Source: Lactifluus volemus
Taxonomy: Eukaryota; Basidiomycota; Agaricomycetes; Russulales; Russulaceae
Reading direction: 5' to 3'
Length of the DNA: 64,000 bases
NCBI GenBank assembly: GCA_022376515.1
Contig: WTXI01000196.1
Coordinates: forward strand, 1-64,000
The notes beneath the pieces were generated by a model. It did no database searches and was not told where the DNA came from. It was given only the letters and a program-made list of their open reading frames with translations. Shown one piece after another: positions 58,465 through 64,000 of this stretch. Position numbers and translations under genes: made by a program. How positions within the stretch are numbered: position 1 is the first letter of the stretch; each line of letters starts with the position of its first letter.

Positions 58465-59046
58465 AGGATCTGCTCGAGAAGCTGGTCTGCACTGGAGTGG
58501 AGGGGTTCGGTAGTTGATAAGGTAAAGAAGACAATATAGCACTTTGCTGGACTGGTGGCTAACCGCCTCGTGTACACAGAAATAGTCCCACGAAGATGAG
58601 GCCATGTGGCCGGATATGGTAGATGATAGGCGCGCAATTCAACTCATGTAGTGGCATAGTATACAAAATCAAACATGGAAGCAGAACACATCGTGGGGCC
58701 AGTCGAGATAGACGTGATGAGAGAAAGTCAAGGTGTTAAGTTATGTGCCAGTGGGTAGTACTTTTAGTCACGGTTACGCATGCTGTTATGCACAATCGGC
58801 ATGATAATAAGTCAATCAGAATCTACAGGTAAGTGGTGCTTTATGACACCGGAGCATGCCTTGTGGCGCGCACACAGTATCGTAACTTGTACTGAATAAA
58901 TATCTGGTTGTATATGGGTGTGTCGGTGTGAGGCGCCCGGATGACCTGGGTGCACGTGCCAGTAAAAGTTCGCCTGATGAGGAAAGTCCCAACCGTTGGG
59001 GGATTCAGCCATTTCTGCCCCATGCTGTGATTCATTGGAAATATTA
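58465..59046 (+). promoter_or_regulatory. Divergent region upstream of NLR-4 and BIO3-BIO1
   Basis: No gene. The left part matches the NLR-1 upstream region (5974-6430). The right part (58900-59010; GTGCACGTGCCAGTA and CCAACCGTT...GGGATTCAGCCA) also resembles the sequence before gene A. The boundary between single-copy host DNA and the duplicated module therefore lies here. Confidence 0.45.
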
Positions 59047-61678
59047 ATGTCACTGCTATTCAAGAACCTTCGCGTCCATCAAGTCTTTGGTGCCAACACC
59101 GATGTCGGCAAGACTATTCTCACGTCCGGTCTCGTACGCGCCTCGTCAGCCAAAGAAAACAAGGTGTTCTATCTCAAGCCGGTGAGCACGGGTCCCATGC
59201 AAGATGCTGATGACGAGTAGGTTCTGCTGTCATAACTAACGGGTCCCGGGTGTTGAAAGTTGGCCAATTAGACACGTGAAAAGACATGCGGGACCTCGCA
59301 AAGATCTAGTGGAAGCTCAATGTCTTTATCGCTTTGATGAGCCAGTAAGCCCACATCTGGCTGCAAGTATGGCGGCAGAGAAGAAGGGTGTTCAAGTGAG
59401 CCAATGTGCATAGCCCCGTATGCGTCCTGCTGAACCTTCAGAGTGTTGTTTTACCCGCCGATGACGGGTTCGTGGCATTCATAGCGAGCTATATCCGAAA
59501 ATGCGCATCAGGCCTCACGGAGAGGTCACACATGTACATCGAGACTGCTGGAGGTGAGGCTTAAGGTCTCTTCGTGAGTTCTCATGACGACCTGGTGCTA
59601 CTGTTATTATCTACATTCACGTCTGACGGAACTGCTAGGCGTACACAGTCCAACATTATCCGGGACAACGCAACTCCAGACTTATAGACCACTCTTCCTT
59701 CCTACTATCCTCGTCGGTGACTCAAGGCTTGGTGGCATCTCATCCACGATCTCCGCGTATGAATCTCTGCTTCTCCGAGGCTACATTGTCGACACTGTCT
59801 TGCTTTTCAAAGACGAGTATTATCGCAATTGGGAATACCTCGAGCCTTATTTTGCAGAATACGGCGTCAAAGTCTCAGCAGTGGAACACCCTCCCCCTCG
59901 AGAAGCCGATCCAGGTCGAAACCTTGTTATCACGGAAGAGTATTACCGCCAGCTTTCCTCCGAAAGTAACACCGGACTACGTAGTGTCGTCGAGCATTTG
60001 GATGAGAGACACGAAGAACGTCTACGAGAACTGCATGGCATGGCGCGGCGCACCCTTGATACAGTATGGTGGCCTTTTGTCCAGCACGGGCTCATCAAAG
60101 ACGAACGGGACGTAAACGTGATTGACAGCGCGTGGGGGGATCACTTTACTGTATTTACTGGGCACAAGTCTCCTCCGGCATCGGCGGCCATGCAAGGATC
60201 GCTTTTGGAGCCGCAGTTTGACGGTTCTGCTTCCTGGTGGACTCAAGCCCTCGGACATGCTCACCCTAGTCTCACGCTCGCTGCTGCCAGAGCTGCTGGG
60301 CGCTATGGGCACGTAATGTATCCCCAAGCAACGCAGAAACCTGCTTTGCGCCTTGCAGACCGTCTCGTTCACGATGGCCCTGGAAAGGGGTGGGCGTCTC
60401 GTGCATTTATCTCCGACAATGGCTCTACAGGTATGGAAATCGCGCTGAAGATGGCCCTGCGAGTCGCCACAAAGCGTTTCGGGATACTGCCACAGGAACG
60501 AAAGAGGATCGGTGTCCTAGGTCTGCGGGGCAGTTACCACGGCGACACTATTGGTTCCATGGACGCCTGCGAGGAAGGGGTGTACACGTGCGAGTGGCAC
60601 GAAGCGAAGGGATATTGGTTTGAACCGCCGTCTGTCGGAATCAAGAATGGAAGAGCAAAAATCAATATTCCGTCGGCGTTTATGCACGAAAATGTCGAAG
60701 GAGAACCACTGTCGTGGATCTACAATGTCCACGCGCGCCTAAACACGCCCCTCGCCGCTGCCTATCGGACACATATCAACGCTACCCTGAAGAAGCTCAC
60801 CGATGGCGGGGCGCCACCGTTTGGTGCGCTCGTCCTGGAGCCGCTCGTGCTCGGAGCGGGCGGCATGATCTTCGTAGACCCGCTCTTCCAGCGCATCCTG
60901 ATAGACGCAGCTCGAGCGCGCGGTCTACCCGTCGTCTTTGACGAGGTCTTCGCGGGGCTCTGGCGTCTTGGCGTGCCCTCTGCCGCCTCCCTCCTCGGCG
61001 CATTCCCAGACGTGTCCGTGCACGCGAAAATCCTTACCGGAGGACTCGTCCCGCTCGCCGTGACGCTCGCGTCGGATGACGTATTTCGTGCGTTCGAGGG
61101 GACGACCAAGGCCGAGGCGCTGCTGCATGGTCACAGCTATACGGCATATGCGATCGGCTGCGAAGTGGCGAATGAGACGCTGGACCAGATTGAGCGGCTC
61201 GCGCGTGGGGATGAGTGGAAGGCCGCACGGGCTGCTTGGCAGGAGGAGGGGGCCAGGAGCGTCATGACGTAGACGAGGACAGGGCTGTGTGGAGCATGTG
61301 GTCGCCTCTGTTTGTCGACGCGCTTTCGAAGCGGGGCATAATCGACCAGGCGATGACCCTTGGCACCGTGCTTGCATTCAAAGTGAGAAGCGGTGATACA
61401 GGTACGCCATTTTCTCCCTTTCCCTTTCTAACACAATGGGAGACGGCTAAATGGAAATCACAGGATATCAATCCCACTCCGCCCAGGCACTCCTTGCGGC
61501 GCTGGGTGATGCCACTGGCGAGGCAGGTCGGGATGTGACGAGCGCACCAGGAGGTGCACACTTCAGCATACATTTCCGCACTCTAGGCGATGTGGCATAT
61601 CTGATGACGAGTCTGAATACGCCGCGAGCTACTATTAGTGCGATAGAAAACAGAGTTTTGGCTCTGCTTAGCCGTTAA
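59047..61678 (+). CDS. BIO3-BIO1: Bifunctional dethiobiotin synthetase / DAPA aminotransferase (apparent frameshift)
   Basis: This is a fused biotin-pathway enzyme. Exons: 59047-59216, 59272-59395, 59442-59553, 59639-61402, 61464-61678. The N-terminal dethiobiotin synthetase part has the P-loop FGANTDVGKT and YRFDEPVSPHLAA; it closes the ureido ring using CO2 and ATP. The C-terminal PLP-dependent transaminase makes diaminopelargonic acid. It has WWTQALGHAHP, DNGSTGMEIALK, RGSYHGDTIGSMD, VFDEVFAGLWRLG (PLP-ring Asp) and the Schiff-base Lys in HAKILTGGLVPLA. ATG 59047 precedes the P-loop closely; an in-frame ATG at 58996 exists upstream. Near 61265 the main frame stops (SVMT then TAG), whereas the family-like continuation DEDRAVWSMW ... 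TLGTVLAFKV lies in another frame. This needs a one-base correction or an unlikely 38-bp intron. If real, about 125 C-terminal residues are lost. Confidence 0.92.
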
Positions 61679-62014
61679 ACACGTTTGCGTTCTGCACTTT
61701 CTTTTTTTCGTTTATTTCAAAACACCCAATTCATCTCCTCGGCGCTTAATTGCCATTGTAGCAAAAAGTGCTCATGACATAACCCAGGTTACTGTACTTT
61801 GTAGGATCCGTTATTCGGGGATAAGCTTAGAAGGCCAGGGTCGATGGCTAGGTCTCCACCAAGAGAAAAACTGCAATTAGAGGAAGAACGAGCTCCTCGG
61901 ATTACATGCACAGATGAACGTAACTAGGAGCCCTTTTTGTGAATCTAAATCACAAGGGGATACCGTTTCGATCGGTAAGGACGAACGTGCCCATAGCACT
62001 ACCCCTTTCTTGGT
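61679..62014. other. Intergenic, convergent BIO3-BIO1 / SEC61 beta
   Basis: No gene seen. It would hold the 3' ends of both genes. Confidence 0.6.
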
Positions 62015-62526
62015 TTACTTTGTAAAGGCACGGATGATCTTGGCGGAGATGTGGAGGAAGAATATGGACGCGATGAAGGAAAGGGAAAGGACTAAGACGA
62101 TGAATGGGTCACTGTGAGAAACAACATCTCCGGAATCAGGGGAAAAAAACAAATCAACGGAGAAGAAGAACACGCACACCCGAAGACCTGGCGAATCGTC
62201 CGTGTACAGCTTGAGCATGGTGTTGGACGACCCTCCGGCTCCTGCTGCGCGCGAAGAGTTGGGCTTGGAAACTTGCGACGCAGCAGCACGTCGACTAAAA
62301 TTGACTTGTCAGAGAGGCAAAAGAGGTACGATTGGGAAGCCGGGGGCGGAACAGAGGAAGCGACACGAACCGAATTTGGGCACCAGGTGGTTTGGCAACT
62401 CCACCGGTGGAGGAGCGCGAGACGGCGGAGGGAGAGGCGTCGGAGTCGGACTGAAGAAAAATACACAAGAATTGTTAGGTTTGGAGGAGCTTTACTCAGG
62501 AAAGTTGAAATTCAGAGGCTGACCAT
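62015..62526 (-). CDS. SBH1: Protein transport protein Sec61 subunit beta
   Basis: Small tail-anchored subunit of the Sec61 translocon in the ER membrane. Exons on the minus strand: the ATG alone (62526-62524), then 62450-62371, 62294-62178 and 62111-62015. The joined product starts MSDSDASPSAVSRSSTGG, goes on with QIRRRAAASQVSK, then the family signature AAGAGGSSNTMLKLYTDDSP with GLRV, and one C-terminal membrane helix FIVLVLSLSFIASIFFLHIS. About 100 residues, normal for the family. Placing only the ATG in exon 1, before a GTCAGC donor, is an inference; the rest is firm. It is divergent from SDE2, so the two share the 62527-62710 promoter region. Confidence 0.92.
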
Positions 62527-62710
62527 GGGGTGATTGATGATGACGGTGGTTGTAGAAATCGAAATATTGTGTTGCTGTGCGTGTCGCGTGTCAAAAGTCG
62601 GACCTGCTTCCGTGGCCAATTGGGTGGAAGGACCCCCGATACCCCTACCATTGGACATCAAAGCCCCCGGTTACAAACTTTATACACACTTAGCTTTGAT
62701 CGCCACCGCG

Positions 62711-63611
62711 ATGTCAACCACGGTCCTCATTTCTTCATTTCCGCCTTTCCCGACCGTCGCCCTCTCCGTCCCTGATGACATTACGCTCGGAAATCTTCAC
62801 GATCTCCTTTTGGCTCGTTACGCATTTCTTCCGTCCACAGCCGATCTACATCTCTCGCCTCTTTCTGGGACCGTGTCTGATCAAGCCACCCCACTCTCCT
62901 CTATTCTAGGGCCGCATGATGTTGGTCATTCCCTGGTCTCCCTTAGGCTAGTACCGCGCATGCGTGGTGGTAAAGGTGGTTTCGGATCCCAGTTACGCGC
63001 CGCGGGTGGCCGCATGAGCAGTCAAAAGACAAGTAATAACGACTCATGTCGTGACCTGAGCGGTCGCCGCCTCAGTACGATTAAGGAAGCAAAAAAGTGC
63101 GTTCTTTGTTTGAGGCTGTTCACCTAGCGCTTATAATTTGATTTGTCATTGAAATGCTACGTGTATACTAGGTTGGCCGAATACTTGGAGCAAGAACCCG
63201 AACGAAAGAAGGCAGCTGCAGAAGCTCAGCGTGCCAAGCTAGAAGCGCTTGAGCGAAAACTTGGCATTGACAAGGATGCAGGGTCCAGCTCGGATGTTGA
63301 TCCGACTCAGGTTGCCGGGAGAAAACACAGGTTCGAGGACACAGAGTACTTGGAGCAGAGTCGGGAATTAGTCGATAACGTAAAGAGCGCAGTGACAGCA
63401 GGTCTGCCGGTGTTTCCTTTTGTTGCCTTCGGACAACTCATCGTTCATTCTTTGCGTTGCAGGGCTTCTAAAGAAACGTAAGAAAGCAAAGACAGATCAA
63501 AATCCGTCCAAATCAGACGCCCCCGCTCAAGAACAACGTCTTTCCTCTGTCGGGCACAATACTGGCACAGAGAAGGTTTCGGCTGCCAGCACTGCCGCTG
63601 TTGGAGCTTAA
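62711..63611 (+). CDS. sde2: Sde2-family telomere/splicing factor
   Basis: Exons 62711-63096, 63172-63401 and 63463-63611. The N-terminal 75 or so residues form a ubiquitin-like fold ending in the invariant [18 protein letters not shown]. In fission yeast and human Sde2 the precursor is cut after the GG to release a processed protein that joins the spliceosome. The conserved block [16 protein letters not shown] and [19 protein letters not shown] follow, then a charged region and a basic tail (LLKKRKKAK). I chose the ATG at 62711 because the ubiquitin-like domain starts there; the frame is open upstream to 62534, but that part is not family-like. Donors are GTGCGT and GTCTGC. It is shorter at the C-terminus than animal SDE2, as usual in fungi. 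Confidence 0.93.
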
Positions 63612-64000
63612 CAGTGTTCCCTTTGGATTTCCTTTTCATGTCCAATCACTAATCCTGTCCGGCGTCTCGTAACATCCATCAATATGAACGGGTATTCGTC
63701 CTCATCTGTCTCCGTAGGTCTATATCTGAAATATATGTTTTTTTTTTTCCTACTCCCGCTCCGCTTTCATGATAGAACCTTGTCGGTGACTTTATTATAA
63801 GTTGGCTTTGATGCAATCTTTGGCGCCAGCCAGTGGGATTCCACCTAACGACCGACACGGTCGTATGACCAGCTGACGCTACTGTCGGGGTTCGACACTA
63901 TTCTCCATTCTTTCATCACATACAAAGTTTCCGGATCAAGGGTCATTCAAGGCTGCGGGGCAGTGCGTGTACCACCGCTACGGGTCGTTCAAACGAGACG
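63612..64000. other. No gene seen, right end of window
   Basis: The 3' flank of SDE2; no supportable open reading frame or RNA gene. The next gene probably starts outside the window. Confidence 0.5.

Larger units (their letters stand above)
52507..58780. repeat. Segmental duplication copy 2 (pairs with 1-6300)
   Basis: Direct repeat of the window start, including a Nudix pseudogene and NLR-4. Similarity fades near 58800-58990, just before BIO3-BIO1, where a CCCAACCGTTGGGGGATTCA block still resembles the sequence at the 5' edge of gene A (7721-7745). Confidence 0.88.

Noticed and set aside
60022..60372. Minus-strand frames over BIO3-BIO1
   Set aside because: Shadows of a well-matched aminotransferase exon.
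61188..61250. 38-bp intron in BIO3-BIO1 that would restore the frame
   Set aside because: Shorter than the other well-supported introns here (about 47-60 bp), without a clear branch site, and it would remove the coding-like GDEWKAARAAWQ segment; kept only as an alternative.

Overview
This window looks like a gene-poor, transposon-rich stretch of an Agaricomycete (mushroom-forming basidiomycete) genome. The evidence is short introns of about 47-60 bp with GT-AG borders, Plavaka-type transposases, truncated LINE ends with poly(A) tails, and the families recognised: Goodbye-NACHT-ankyrin proteins, a fused BIO3-BIO1 gene, Sde2 and Sec61 beta. Everything here was read by eye; no database search was run.

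Host backbone. Most of the window is a tandemly amplified module of three gene types: 'gene A' (a proline-rich, coiled-coil protein with an acidic tail), a Nudix hydrolase of the coenzyme A diphosphatase type on the plus strand, and a Goodbye-NACHT-ankyrin NLR-like receptor on the minus strand. There are four NLR copies: NLR-1 (2540-5973), NLR-2 (35427-39024), NLR-3 (48044-51610) and NLR-4 (55055-58464). Only NLR-2 reads through without a lesion, giving 1077 codons in 8 exons. Gene A is open at 7630-10204 and recurs as at least five decayed remnants. The Nudix gene is nearly whole at 33742-34885 and decayed in four other places. The first 6.3 kb of the window and 52.5-58.8 kb are almost identical, so they are a recent duplication, and they differ largely by single-base indels. 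An acyl-CoA-binding-protein pseudogene sits inside one gene A remnant. The right end (59.0-63.6 kb) is ordinary single-copy host sequence: BIO3-BIO1 (biotin synthesis), SEC61 beta (protein translocation) and SDE2 (splicing and genome maintenance).

Insertion. Between gene A and its Nudix neighbour lies about 23 kb (10244-33486) that is absent from the paralogous modules and is bounded by a short inverted repeat. It is a nest of DNA transposons. Plavaka-1 (10824-18595) has an apparently complete multi-exon transposase and an accessory gene. A second Plavaka-like transposase (18964-22345) lies beside two further accessory genes. One of these is split by a 3.79-kb element (24070-27858) that has perfect 28-bp terminal inverted repeats and a CTA target duplication, and that carries intron-containing fragments of host genes: farnesyl diphosphate synthase, a DUF4112 protein and a possible nucleoporin. 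The right arm of the 23-kb block holds a decayed piece of SDA1 and several unidentified exon-like pieces. This is gene capture by DNA transposons (Pack-type) in a fungus.

Between NLR-1 and gene A, two 5'-truncated LINE tails were inserted in opposite orientations at overlapping target sites. The most notable points are the co-amplified NLR/Nudix/gene A module, the gene-capturing element with its readable empty site, and apparent frameshifts, including one in BIO3-BIO1, that may be either decay or assembly error.
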